In this document: positions 8,301-16,310 of the stretch, in pieces
Layout of the letters: the number at the start of each line of letters is the position of its first letter
How positions within the stretch are numbered: position 1 is the stretch's first letter
Assembly (NCBI RefSeq): GCF_013817345.1
Contig: NZ_JACDCW010000014.1
Coordinates: forward strand, 1 to 56,489
DNA from: Methylibium sp.
GTDB lineage: Bacteria > Pseudomonadota > Gammaproteobacteria > Burkholderiales > Burkholderiaceae_C
Direction of reading: 5' to 3'
Length of the DNA stretch: 56,489 bases
Notes under the pieces: model-generated
Seen by the model: only the letters and a program-made list of their open reading frames with translations
What the model was told of the DNA's origin: nothing
The model's database searches: none
Translations under genes and position numbers: made by a program

Positions 8301-9614
8301 ATGGACCGCCTCGATCCCCTGCACGAAGGGCTCGCTGCGCTGGCGCAGCACCTGGCCGATCGGCGTGAAACGATCCTGCGCGCGTGGCGCACAGCAGTGC
8401 GTGGCGATCCCGCGCTGAAGACGGGTGCGGCACTGCCCCTGTCTCAACTGCACGACCACATCCCCGGCCTTCTCGATTCTTTCGAGCAGGCTCTGCGCGC
8501 CCGACCGGGCGAGGAGCGCGCCGCGTCCAGGGCGGACCAGGTGGAGGACGCCGCAGCGCACGGTCTGCACCGCTGGCACCAGGGCTACGACCTGCGGGAG
8601 GTGACGTGCGAGCTGGGGCGTCTGCACTTGTGCCTGGTCGATGAGCTGGCGGGGTTCGAGCGGGCTCGTCCCGAGTTGCCGCGGGAAGTCGTGTTCGCAG
8701 CCCGCCGCCGACTGGCCGAGCTGTTCAACGACGGCGTGAGCGAAAGCACGGCCGAGTACTTCGCGCTGCAGCAGGTCGAGGCCACGGGGCACGTGAAGGA
8801 TCTGGAGCGCGCGCTGGAACAGGTGCGTGATCTCGAGCTGCAGCGCGGCGAGCTGTGGCGCCAGGCCGCGCACGACCTGCGCGGCAACCTCGGCGTGGTG
8901 TCGAACGCAACCACGGTGCTCCGCCGCGGGGATCTCGAGAGCCCGCTTCGCGACAAGTTCCTGCGCCTGTTGACACGAAACGTCTCCTCGCTGCATGCCT
9001 TGCTCGACGACGTGCTCGACTTCGCGCGGCTGCAGGCCGGACAGGAACATCGGCAGGTCCAGCCCTTCGACGCCGCGGCGCTGCTGCGCGAACTGTGCGA
9101 AGACCACCAGCCGCTCGCCACCGAGCGCGGCCTGGCCCTGAACGGTGATGGGCCGCAGCCCTGGGTGGTGGAGGGCGACGCGGTGAAAGTCAGGCGCGTG
9201 GCCCAGAACCTCATGTTGAACGCGCTGAAGTACACCGTGACGGGGGGCGTCTCCGTGCGCTGGGGCGAGAGCGCCGCGGACGACGGGCGCCGCTGGGTGC
9301 TGACCATAGAAGACACAGGCCCCGGTTTCCACGCCGGGCCGGGCGCGCCGCTGGCGGGTGCGATGGAGCAGGCAACGGCGGAAGCGAAGCTGCTGGACGA
9401 CGACGCAGACGGCGACCGGCACGGCAGCGCGCAAGACGCTGGCCGCGAGCTTGCGCGAGACGACCGCCCCGTTCACCAGCAAGCCGGCGAGGGCGTCGGT
9501 CTGTCCATCGTCAAGCGGCTGTGCGAACTGCTCGACGCGACCATCGAGCTCGAGACGACGCCGACGGCGGGGACGACGTTCCGGGTGCTGTTTCCGCGCC
9601 GGTATGAGAACTGA
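8301..9614 (+). CDS. Soluble sensor histidine kinase with RsbRD-like N-terminal domain
   Basis: A 437-residue histidine kinase without membrane segments. Residues 1-155 are helical (LAQHLADRRETILRAWR; LHRWHQGYDLREVTCEL) and resemble the RsbRD N-terminal sensor domain. The phosphoacceptor is H191 in AAHDLRGNLGVVSN. The ATPase has N-box QNLMLNALKYT (302-312), G1 DTGPGF (338-343) and G2 GEGVGLSIVKRL (397-408). Between G1 and G2 lies an acidic, glutamine-rich stretch of about 50 residues that makes the ATP lid unusually long. GGAG precedes the ATG by about seven bases. No response regulator is adjacent; ybaK follows with an 11-base overlap. The signal is unknown and is presumably cytoplasmic. Confidence 0.85.
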   Translation: MDRLDPLHEGLAALAQHLADRRETILRAWRTAVRGDPALKTGAALPLSQLHDHIPGLLDSFEQALRARPGEERAASRADQVEDAAAHGLHRWHQGYDLREVTCELGRLHLCLVDELAGFERARPELPREVVFAARRRLAELFNDGVSESTAEYFALQQVEATGHVKDLERALEQVRDLELQRGELWRQAAHDLRGNLGVVSNATTVLRRGDLESPLRDKFLRLLTRNVSSLHALLDDVLDFARLQAGQEHRQVQPFDAAALLRELCEDHQPLATERGLALNGDGPQPWVVEGDAVKVRRVAQNLMLNALKYTVTGGVSVRWGESAADDGRRWVLTIEDTGPGFHAGPGAPLAGAMEQATAEAKLLDDDADGDRHGSAQDAGRELARDDRPVHQQAGEGVGLSIVKRLCELLDATIELETTPTAGTTFRVLFPRRYEN

Positions 9615-10092
9615 GGTCGACGGCCGTGCGGGGACGCCCGCGACCGTCTTTCTCAAGCATGCGAAGCTCTCCTTCACCGAGCATTCCTACGACTACGTGG
9701 AGCGTGGCGGGACGGCCGAGTCGGCGCGCCAGCTTGGCGTCGACGAGCATGCCGTCGTCAAGACGCTCGTGATGCAGGACGAGAACGCCCGCCCGCTGAT
9801 CGTGCTGATGCACGGCGACCGGCAGGTCGGCCTGAAGGCGCTGGCGCGCGAGATCGACTGCAAGCGCGTGGCGCCTTGCGAGCCCGAGGCGGCGCAGCGC
9901 CACAGCGGCTATCTCGTCGGCGGCACTTCGCCGTTCGGCACGAAGAAGGCCATACCGGTGTTCGTGGAAGCGAGCGTGATGGAGCTGCAGCTGATCTACA
10001 TCAACGGTGGGCGCCGCGGCTTTCTGGTCGGCGTCGAGCCGCGTGCCGCACTGGCGCTCGTGAATGCACGATCAGTGCATTGCGCGCAGTGA
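9604..10092 (+). CDS. ybaK: Cys-tRNA(Pro)/Cys-tRNA(Cys) deacylase YbaK
   Basis: A 162-residue protein matching the YbaK family in length and sequence. These trans-editing enzymes hydrolyse Cys-tRNA(Pro) that prolyl-tRNA synthetase makes by mistake. TVFLKHAKLSFTEHSYDY at the start and KALAREIDCKRVA with the conserved lysine are visible, as is the GYLVGGTSPFGTKKAIPVF segment that forms the acceptor pocket. The ATG lies inside the last codons of the kinase gene, overlapping by 11 bases, so translational coupling is likely although no functional link is known. Confidence 0.9.
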   Translation: MRTEVDGRAGTPATVFLKHAKLSFTEHSYDYVERGGTAESARQLGVDEHAVVKTLVMQDENARPLIVLMHGDRQVGLKALAREIDCKRVAPCEPEAAQRHSGYLVGGTSPFGTKKAIPVFVEASVMELQLIYINGGRRGFLVGVEPRAALALVNARSVHCAQ

Positions 10093-10111
10093 TGTCGCTC
10101 GGCCAGCCCGG

Positions 10112-10154
10112 GCCGGCCCTCACCCCAACCCTCTCCCAGAGGGAAAGGGAGCAA
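10112..10154 (+). repeat. REP-like palindromic repeat, copy 1
   Basis: This intergenic 43-mer carries the CCCTCACCCCAACCCTCTC block and the CTCTCCC-AGA-GGG hairpin. The same sequence recurs with few changes at 15175-15214 and, inverted, at 15096-15135. It lies between ybaK and plsY. Short GC-rich palindromes of this sort are scattered in intergenic DNA of many Burkholderiales genomes. Confidence 0.7.
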
Positions 10155-10179
10155 GCCTGCCGCCGGGCAAAATAGCCGA

Positions 10180-10827
10180 ATGCCTTCCCTGTATTCCGCG
10201 CTCGCCGTTCTGGCCGCCTACCTGATCGGCTCGCTGTCGTTCGGCGTGATCGTGAGCCGCAGCTTCGGTCTGCCGGACCCGCGCAGCTACGGCTCGGGCA
10301 ACCCCGGGGCCACCAACGTGCTGCGTTCGGGCAAGAAGGCCGCCGCCATCCTGACGCTCGTGCTGGACGCCGCCAAGGGCGCGGTGCCGGTGTGGGCCGT
10401 GCAGCAGTTCGGCGCAGGCTATGGCCTGGGGCAGGGCACGGTGGCGCTGGTTGGCCTCGCGGCCTTCGTTGGCCACTTGTGGCCGGTGTTCTTCGGCTTC
10501 AAGGGCGGCAAGGGGGTGGCCACGGCGGCAGGGGTGCTGCTGGCCTTCAACCCGTTTCTCGCGCTGGCCACGCTGGCCAGTTTCGCGATCATCCTGTTCT
10601 TCTTTCGCTACGTGTCGCTGGCGTCGATCGTCGCCGCAGCGTTCGCGCCTTTCTATCAGTTGCTCATCTGGCGGCCGGGCCCGCTGGCCGCGGTCATCGT
10701 GGTGATGAGCGTGTTGCTGATCTGGCGGCACAGCGCCAACATTCAAAAACTGCTGGCCGGCACCGAACGCAAGTTCGGCGAGAAAACCAAAGCCGCCGGC
10801 CACACTTCTGCCAAAGGACGCTCATGA
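10180..10827 (+). CDS. plsY: Acyl-phosphate:glycerol-3-phosphate acyltransferase PlsY
   Basis: A 215-residue inner-membrane enzyme that makes lysophosphatidic acid from acyl-phosphate and glycerol-3-phosphate, the first acylation of phospholipid synthesis. It shows the three conserved loops: GSGNPGATNVLR after the first helix, GHLWPVFFGFKGGKGVATAAG in the middle, and the C-terminal RHSANIQKLLAGTERKFG. Five hydrophobic segments fit the known topology. Its TGA overlaps the ATG of the following RidA-family gene by four bases. Confidence 0.95.
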   Translation: MPSLYSALAVLAAYLIGSLSFGVIVSRSFGLPDPRSYGSGNPGATNVLRSGKKAAAILTLVLDAAKGAVPVWAVQQFGAGYGLGQGTVALVGLAAFVGHLWPVFFGFKGGKGVATAAGVLLAFNPFLALATLASFAIILFFFRYVSLASIVAAAFAPFYQLLIWRPGPLAAVIVVMSVLLIWRHSANIQKLLAGTERKFGEKTKAAGHTSAKGRS

Positions 10828-11171
10828 CGATTGAACGCTTCGATGTCGGCACCCGCTTGTCCGAGATGGCGGTGCACAACGGCACCGTCTATCTGGCCGG
10901 ACAGGTCGCCGCCGACGGCAGCCAGGACATTCGCGGGCAGACCGCGCAGGTGCTCGACTCGATCGACGCACTGCTCGAGCGTGCCGGCAGCGACAAGGGC
11001 AAGCTGCTCCGTGTGCAGATCTTCATCGCCGACCTGAGCGACTTCCCAGCCCTCAACGAGGTGTACGAGAAGTGGCTGCCGGCCGGCGCGGCGCCGCCGC
11101 GAGCCACGGTGCAGGCGGCGCTCGCCAAGCCGGAGTGGAAGGTCGAGCTGGTGGTGACTGCGGCGGTGTGA
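10824..11171 (+). CDS. RidA family protein (YjgF/YER057c/UK114)
   Basis: A 115-residue protein of the RidA family, trimeric enzymes that hydrolyse reactive enamines and imines left by PLP enzymes. AVHNGTVYLAGQVAADGSQD, the GQTAQVLDSIDALLERAGSD helix and NEVYEKWLPAGAAPPRATVQ are the standard landmarks. In RidA proper, the arginine in APxRxTV contacts the substrate; here PPRATVQA has R at that site. The glutamate of the usual C-terminal VEIE is replaced by KVELVV. It may belong to a Rid subgroup other than RidA. It is translationally coupled to plsY. Confidence 0.88.
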   Translation: MTIERFDVGTRLSEMAVHNGTVYLAGQVAADGSQDIRGQTAQVLDSIDALLERAGSDKGKLLRVQIFIADLSDFPALNEVYEKWLPAGAAPPRATVQAALAKPEWKVELVVTAAV

Positions 11172-11244
11172 AAAGGGGGCCCCGAGGAACCATATCGTCC
11201 CGATCGGCTCGCACGATGGCCCCACCCGTCTTGCGGGGCAGAAA

Positions 11245-11607
11245 GTGAATCGAATGCGCACTTCCGCACGCTCGTTGATCGGCCTCGTGGCGCTCGTCGC
11301 TGGCACGGCGCTGGTCAACGCCGGCTGGGGGGAGTGGCAGGCGCGGCGGCTGGGCGCCGAGGTGGCCGAGTCGGCGCGGGCCGGCGACATCGAGATGCTC
11401 TCCTCGGTGTCCTGTGCCTACTGCAACTGGGCGCGCGCCTGGTTCAGCGAGCACCGCGTACCGTTCCGCGAATGCTTCATCGAGCGCGACGCGGACTGCG
11501 CCGCCCGCTTCGCCGCACTGCAGGGCTTCGGCACGCCGCTGTTGATGGTGCGGGGCGAGCGGCAGGTCGGCTTCAACCCGGCGCGGGTGGCCGAGGCGCT
11601 GCGATAG
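11245..11607 (+). CDS. Membrane-anchored glutaredoxin-like protein
   Basis: A 120-residue protein with a hydrophobic N-terminal segment (about residues 9-26) followed by a thioredoxin-fold domain. C57-A-Y-C60 in SSVSCAYCNWARAWF is a redox-active dithiol, and GFGTPLLMVRGERQVGF supplies the cis-proline TP and the terminal strand. The core is glutaredoxin-sized. The start is GTG at 11245 or ATG at 11254; GGGGCAG at 11235-11241 suits either. The anchor suggests that the domain acts at the membrane, perhaps in the periplasm. The partner is unknown, and no other redox gene lies nearby. Confidence 0.75.
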   Translation: MNRMRTSARSLIGLVALVAGTALVNAGWGEWQARRLGAEVAESARAGDIEMLSSVSCAYCNWARAWFSEHRVPFRECFIERDADCAARFAALQGFGTPLLMVRGERQVGFNPARVAEALR

Positions 11608-11709
11608 AGACAGGGCTTCTGCGGCCCATGGGGTACGGCCGGCCGCACGGCATGAACAGGCCTTGCCTCGCGGCTCAATGCGGACCGGAGGGCATGGCGC
11701 CCTCGCGAG

Positions 11710-12393
11710 TCACATTGGCGACGTCGCGAGTCGCTCGCGCAGTGCCGCGACGGCGCTGTCCACCGTGGTGAGCACCGCAGGGCCGCCCGCGCCGAGTGCC
11801 TGACGCGCAGCCGGAGCGGCCCGCGCCATGCTGAACTGCGCGAAGGCGATCACGGCGCAGCCCTCGGCCTGAAGCGAAAGCGCTGCCGCGCGCACCGCCG
11901 CGTCATGCGCCGCAAAGTCGCCGGCGTTCAGAGCCGCCATCGCGTCTTCGACGAGGCGGGTGCGCAGCTCGACCCCGGCGCCGAATTCCGCCGGCATCGA
12001 CTCCAGGGTCGGCGCGAAGCTGGCGATCAGACCGAGTCGCTGGCCGGGCACGAGGCGGCGCAGCGCCTCGGCCACCATCGCCTCGTTGGGCTTGAGCACC
12101 GGCACGTGCGGCCAGCGCCGCGCCACCGCCTCGATGCACGGCCCGAAAGCCGAGCAGGTGAACAGGAGGCCCTGTGCGCCGCAGCCGATCGCATAGGCGG
12201 CCAGCTGCTCGAAGCGCTCGTGCATGCGCGCATCGAGCCCGTTGCCGCCGCGGGCCAGGTCGGCCGAGAGGCTGTCGTCGAGCAGGTTCATGCGCACGCA
12301 TTGCGGCCAATCACGCTCGAAGGCGGCATTCACAGGCGCCAGCGAATGCCCCAGTGCGTGGATCAGGGCTACACGGGGTGCGGTCGGTGTCAT
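11710..12393 (-). CDS. Asp/Glu/hydantoin racemase superfamily protein with a single catalytic-type cysteine
   Basis: The 227-residue protein has the two-lobed racemase layout. C80 in GLLFTCSAFGP is the first catalytic cysteine. The partner cysteine expected in the second lobe is absent: the equivalent site reads VIAFAQFSMA with Q186. True two-base racemases need both, so this is more likely a decarboxylase, isomerase or lyase of the superfamily, as in arylmalonate decarboxylase, which also keeps only one. It is the last gene of a minus-strand module with a TRAP transporter and an aminotransferase, 67 bases after the permease stop. The substrate is unknown. Confidence 0.75.
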   Translation of the reverse strand: MTPTAPRVALIHALGHSLAPVNAAFERDWPQCVRMNLLDDSLSADLARGGNGLDARMHERFEQLAAYAIGCGAQGLLFTCSAFGPCIEAVARRWPHVPVLKPNEAMVAEALRRLVPGQRLGLIASFAPTLESMPAEFGAGVELRTRLVEDAMAALNAGDFAAHDAAVRAAALSLQAEGCAVIAFAQFSMARAAPAARQALGAGGPAVLTTVDSAVAALRERLATSPM

Positions 12394-12460
12394 GGATTCT
12401 TCCTGGCGCTACTGCCGTTTCGGTGGGTCGTGATTTCGCCCAGGCCGACCCGCAAAGGGC

Positions 12461-15037
12461 TCACGCCGGTGCCAGCCGTGGTGCTGGCAGTCGCCGGCCT
12501 TGTGCCCACCACACCAGCGCTGCAAGCGCCAGTGCCGGCAGATAGAACCAGTGCGGGCTGGGTCGGTCGGTCGGCTGCTGTACGGCCGAAACGTCCCAGC
12601 CCTGCTGGAAGCCGGACTTGCTTGCGCGCGAGCCGAACTTCACGGCGCCAACCTGAAGCTGGTCGCCCAGCGGCAAGAGCTGCAGCCCGGCATCGGTGAG
12701 ACGCTGCCGAGCGGACGCCCCGGCGCCCAGGTTGACGGCCACCGTCTTGGTGATGTCGTCGCCCTCGATCGTCGTGCCTTCGATGATCAGCGCCAGGCGC
12801 GCACCCGGCGGCAGGGTGTCGACGACCGCGTACACCTGCGCGGCCGGCAGCAGACGGTGCGCCGGCGTAAGCCGGTCCATGAAGTAGTCGGGCCTGAACA
12901 GCAGCACCACTGCGACGACGAGCAAGGCCGTTTCCCACCAGTGGCTCTTCACGCGGAACCAGTTCATCGTGACGGCCGTGAACAGCAGCATGGCCACGGT
13001 GCAGGCGAGCACCACGCGCATCAGCTCGAAGCCGCCGTGCACGTCGATCAGCAGAAGCTGCGGATTGAAGATCCAGATGAAGGGCAGGATGACGGTGCGC
13101 AGCGCATAGACCGCGCCCTGCACGCCGGTGGCAATGGCGTCCTCCCCCGAGATGGCGGAGGCCGCGAAGGTCGCCAACCCCACCGGGGGCGTGATGTCGC
13201 CCATGATTCCGTAATAGAAGACGAACAGGTGCACGGCAATGAGCGGAATGACCAGGCCTGAGCGCGCGCCCAGCTCGACCACGACCGGCGCCATCAGCGT
13301 GGCCACCAGCACGTAGTTTGCGGTGGTCGGCACGCCCAGGCCGAGCACCAGGCAGACGAAGGCGACGAACAGCAGCATGACGATCACGTCGCCTTGCGAC
13401 ACGAACTCGACGAACTCCGTCATGCGCAGGCCCAGGCCGGTAAGCGTGATGCCGCCGACGATGATGCCGGCGGTGGCCGTGGCCACGCCGATGCCGATCA
13501 TGTTGCGCGAACCGCCTTCCAGGCCGTCGATCACGGCACGCACGCCGGACAGCCAATGGCCGGCCGCAGATCGCCCGCGCAGGAGCTCGATCAGCGGGCG
13601 TTGCGTGAGCATGAGGGCGATCAGCACCGTGATGGCCCAGAAGGCGGCCAGCGAGGGCGACATCTGCTCGACCATCAGACACCAGATGAGGGTGCCGATC
13701 GGCATGAGGTAGTGCAGGCCGGCGCGCACCGTGGGCCAGGTGTCGAGGGCGCGCGGGTTGTCGATGTCGATGTCGTCCGGCAGGTCGGGGCTGCGCGCGG
13801 CCTGCTGCACGGACACGAAGTACAGCGCCAGCACCGCCGCACCGGTGGCCCACGGCGCCGCGGCGCCGAGCCAGGCGTCCAGGCCGGTGAACAGGTAGTA
13901 CAGCAGCGCGATCACGATTGCGCTGCCCGACAGGCCGAGCCCGAAGCGCAGCATCGAATCGCGCCAGGAGCGCGGCGCGCGCTCGATGATCGGCTGCATG
14001 CCGAGCTTGAGCGCCTCGAGGTGCACGATGTAGAGCAAGCCGATGTAGGCCAGCACGGCCGGCAGCAGCGCGTGCTTGACGACCTCGCTGTAGGAAATGC
14101 CGACGTACTCGACCATCAGGAAGGCGGCCGCGCCCATGACCGGCGGCATGATCTGGCCGTTGACCGACGACATGGTCTCGATCGCGCCGGCCTTCACGCC
14201 GCCGTAGCCGGCCTTCTTCATGAGCGGGATGGTGAAGATGCCGCCCGAAACCACGTTGGAGACCGAGGAGCCCGAGATCATGCCGTTGAGCGCCGAGGAG
14301 ATCACGGCCACCTTGGCCGGCCCGCCGCGCAAATGGCCGAGCATCGCGAAGCTCACCTGCATCATGTAGTTGCCGCCGCCGGCGCGGTCGAGCAGGGTGC
14401 CGAACAGCACGTACACGAAGATGGTGCCGGCCGACACGCCCAGCGCGATGCCGTAGACGCCCTCGGTGGTCAGCCACATGTGCGAGAGCAGCCGGCTGAG
14501 CGAGGCGCCGCGGTGCGATAGCAGGTCGGGCATGAGCGGCCCGGCCATGCTGTAGAAGATGAACAGCGCCGCCAGCACCGACATCGGCCAGCCGACCGCG
14601 CGGCGCGTGGCTTCTAGCAGCAGCACCAGGCCGACGCTGGCCACCACGATGTCCATGGTGGTGGGCAGGCCGGGCCGTGTGGCGAGTTCGCCGTAGAACA
14701 GCAGGAAGTAGCCGCCGGCGAAGGCGCCGGCCAGGGCCAGCACCACGTCGGTGACCGGCACCCGGTCGCGCGGCGAGCGCTTGAAGGCGGGCCAGGCCAG
14801 GAAGGCCAGGCCGAGCGCGAAGGCCAGGTGCAGCGAGCGCGCCTCGGTGTCGTTGAGGATGCCGATGCCGAAGGTGAAAGGCAGGGGCGACGCGTACCAC
14901 AACTGGAACAGCGCCCATGACAGCGCCAGCGCGAAGATCACATGGCGGGCCGGGCCATCGCACTTGCGCGCGCCGGTGTCGGTGGAAGCAACGAGATCCT
15001 GCAGCGCCTCGGGCGCCTTCTCGATGTCGGTGGCCAT
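12461..15037 (-). CDS. TRAP transporter fused permease (4TM/12TM), TAXI type, with C-terminal DUF3394-like domain
   Basis: An 858-residue integral membrane protein in which the small (DctQ-like) and large (DctM-like) TRAP subunits are fused, as is usual when the binding protein is of the TAXI class. VFGTLLDRAGGGNYMMQ, AVISSALNGMISGSSVSNV and NGQIMPPVMGAAAFLMVEY are the conserved DctM core; GLGVPTTANYVL and MGDITPPVGLATFAAS repeat the pattern in the second half. From about residue 710 a soluble domain begins (RLTPAHRLLPAAQVYAVVDT) that fits DUF3394. It should import a small carboxylate-like solute using an ion gradient. The cognate binding protein is encoded just upstream, across a repeat-containing gap. 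Confidence 0.93.
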   Translation of the reverse strand: MATDIEKAPEALQDLVASTDTGARKCDGPARHVIFALALSWALFQLWYASPLPFTFGIGILNDTEARSLHLAFALGLAFLAWPAFKRSPRDRVPVTDVVLALAGAFAGGYFLLFYGELATRPGLPTTMDIVVASVGLVLLLEATRRAVGWPMSVLAALFIFYSMAGPLMPDLLSHRGASLSRLLSHMWLTTEGVYGIALGVSAGTIFVYVLFGTLLDRAGGGNYMMQVSFAMLGHLRGGPAKVAVISSALNGMISGSSVSNVVSGGIFTIPLMKKAGYGGVKAGAIETMSSVNGQIMPPVMGAAAFLMVEYVGISYSEVVKHALLPAVLAYIGLLYIVHLEALKLGMQPIIERAPRSWRDSMLRFGLGLSGSAIVIALLYYLFTGLDAWLGAAAPWATGAAVLALYFVSVQQAARSPDLPDDIDIDNPRALDTWPTVRAGLHYLMPIGTLIWCLMVEQMSPSLAAFWAITVLIALMLTQRPLIELLRGRSAAGHWLSGVRAVIDGLEGGSRNMIGIGVATATAGIIVGGITLTGLGLRMTEFVEFVSQGDVIVMLLFVAFVCLVLGLGVPTTANYVLVATLMAPVVVELGARSGLVIPLIAVHLFVFYYGIMGDITPPVGLATFAASAISGEDAIATGVQGAVYALRTVILPFIWIFNPQLLLIDVHGGFELMRVVLACTVAMLLFTAVTMNWFRVKSHWWETALLVVAVVLLFRPDYFMDRLTPAHRLLPAAQVYAVVDTLPPGARLALIIEGTTIEGDDITKTVAVNLGAGASARQRLTDAGLQLLPLGDQLQVGAVKFGSRASKSGFQQGWDVSAVQQPTDRPSPHWFYLPALALAALVWWAQGRRLPAPRLAPA

Positions 15038-15095
15038 GGCGCTCCGTCCGCGTTGATCGTTATTGCCTCTTCCTTGAGGCAGGGCCAGGTCTTTG

Positions 15096-15135
15096 TTCCC
15101 TCTCCTTCTGGGAGAGGGTTAGGGTGAGGGCCGGC
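15096..15135 (-). repeat. REP-like palindromic repeat, copy 2 (inverted)
   Basis: This block is the reverse complement of the repeat at 10112-10154 and 15175-15214, with two or three differences. Together with copy 3 it forms a 40-base inverted repeat around a 39-base spacer, in the gap between permease and binding-protein genes. Confidence 0.7.
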
Positions 15136-15174
15136 CCGTCTTTCGCAGCGTCGCGATGTTCGAGAGGCCGCGCT

Positions 15175-15214
15175 GGCCCTCACCCCAACCCTCTCCCAGA
15201 GGGAGAGGGAGCAA
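15175..15214 (+). repeat. REP-like palindromic repeat, copy 3
   Basis: It starts GGCCCTCACCCCAACC and ends in the CTCTCCC-AGA-GGGAGAG hairpin. It is nearly identical to copy 1 and inverted relative to copy 2. The pair lies 138 bases upstream of the permease start and 55 bases after the binding-protein stop, on the transcript of both. Confidence 0.7.
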
Positions 15215-15227
15215 TGCGTTCAGTCCT

Positions 15228-15251
15228 TCTCCCGCCGTTCTCGACGGGAGA
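15228..15251 (-). other. Hairpin downstream of the TAXI binding-protein gene
   Basis: TCTCCCG at 15228-15234 pairs perfectly with CGGGAGA at 15245-15251 around a ten-base loop. It lies 18 bases after the stop codon at 15270. There is no T-run, so it is more likely an RNA-stabilising or processing structure than a full terminator. Confidence 0.4.
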
Positions 15252-15269
15252 GGAAGTAACGGCTTTGTC

Positions 15270-16244
15270 TTACTTCATCCAGCCCTTTTCCTTGTAGTAC
15301 TTCACCGCACCCTCATGCAGCGGTGCCGACAGGCCGTCTTTGATCATGTTCTCGGGCTTCAGGTTGGCCAGCGCCGGGTGCAGTTTCTTGAACTCGTCGA
15401 AGTTCTCGAACACCGCGCGCACCACCTGATAGACCGTCTCGGCCGGCGCCTTGTCCGAGGTCACCACGGTGGCGAGGACACCGTAGGTGTCGGTTGCCTG
15501 GGGGTTGTTGGGGTACAGGCCGCCGGGGATGGTGGCCTTGGCGTAGAAGGGCTTGTCGGCCACGAGCTTGTCGACCGCCGATCCGGTCAGCGAGACCAGT
15601 TGCGCGCCGCAGGTGGTGGTCGGGTCCTGGATGTTGGCCGACGGGTGGCCCACGGCGTAGAAGAAACCGTCGATCTTGCTGTCGCACAGGGCGGGGCCGT
15701 GTTCGTCGGCCTTGAGTTCCGAGGCGAGCGAGAAGTCGCTGAGCTTCATGCCCATTGCGGCGATCATCTCCTCCAGCGAGGCGCGCGTGCCCGAGCCGGG
15801 GTTGCCGACGTTGAAGCGCTTGCCCTTGAAATCGGCGAAGTTCTTGATGCCGGATCCCTTGCCCGCCACCACCGTGAAGGGCTCCGGGTGGACCGAGAAC
15901 ATGGCGCGCTGGCCGGCCCAGGCGCCCGCGTCCTTGAACTGGCCTTCGCCCTTGGTGGCGTTGTATTGCACGTCGGACTGCGCGAAGCCGATGTCGAGCT
16001 CGCCGCCCTTGATGGTGTTGATGTTGAACACCGAGCCGCCGGTCGATTCGACCGAGCAGCGGATGTTGTGCTTGGCGCGGTCCTTGTTGACCAGCCGGCA
16101 GATGGCGCCGCCGGCCGCGTAGTAGACGCCGGTCACACCGCCGGTACCGACGGTGACGAACTTCTGCTGCGCGGCGGCGGGCAGGCTGCCCAGGGTGGCG
16201 GCGAGGCCGGCGGCGAAGACGAAGGCGAGTCTGGCTTTGATCAT
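15270..16244 (-). CDS. TAXI family TRAP transporter solute-binding protein
   Basis: A 324-residue periplasmic receptor with a clear signal peptide (basic MIKAR, hydrophobic core, cleavage near SLPAAAQQ). [20 protein letters not shown] is the diagnostic TAXI opening, followed by [20 protein letters not shown] and [21 protein letters not shown]. Family members bind dicarboxylates, glutamate-like or sulfonate compounds; the ligand here cannot be read. It is encoded immediately before the fused permease on the same strand, the usual order when receptor is made in excess. The aminotransferase gene ends 66 bases upstream, so all four genes may be one unit. Confidence 0.93.
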   Translation of the reverse strand: MIKARLAFVFAAGLAATLGSLPAAAQQKFVTVGTGGVTGVYYAAGGAICRLVNKDRAKHNIRCSVESTGGSVFNINTIKGGELDIGFAQSDVQYNATKGEGQFKDAGAWAGQRAMFSVHPEPFTVVAGKGSGIKNFADFKGKRFNVGNPGSGTRASLEEMIAAMGMKLSDFSLASELKADEHGPALCDSKIDGFFYAVGHPSANIQDPTTTCGAQLVSLTGSAVDKLVADKPFYAKATIPGGLYPNNPQATDTYGVLATVVTSDKAPAETVYQVVRAVFENFDEFKKLHPALANLKPENMIKDGLSAPLHEGAVKYYKEKGWMK

Positions 16245-16310
16245 GGAATGGCTCCAGGGGTAAAGAGTCGGCAGGACGAGGCGGCGCGAGTGGCGCCGCC
16301 TCGAGAAGTT

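Noticed and set aside
5399-8392. A 997-codon minus-strand frame across the acyl-CoA synthetase
   Set aside because: Most of it is the reverse of the synthetase gene, and it only partly overlaps the dioxygenase region in the wrong frame. Composition and lack of motifs mark it as a shadow.
15096-15251. CRISPR array from the repeated 40-mers
   Set aside because: There are only two copies, in opposite orientation, with one spacer-sized gap and no cas genes. A REP-like pair explains it better.
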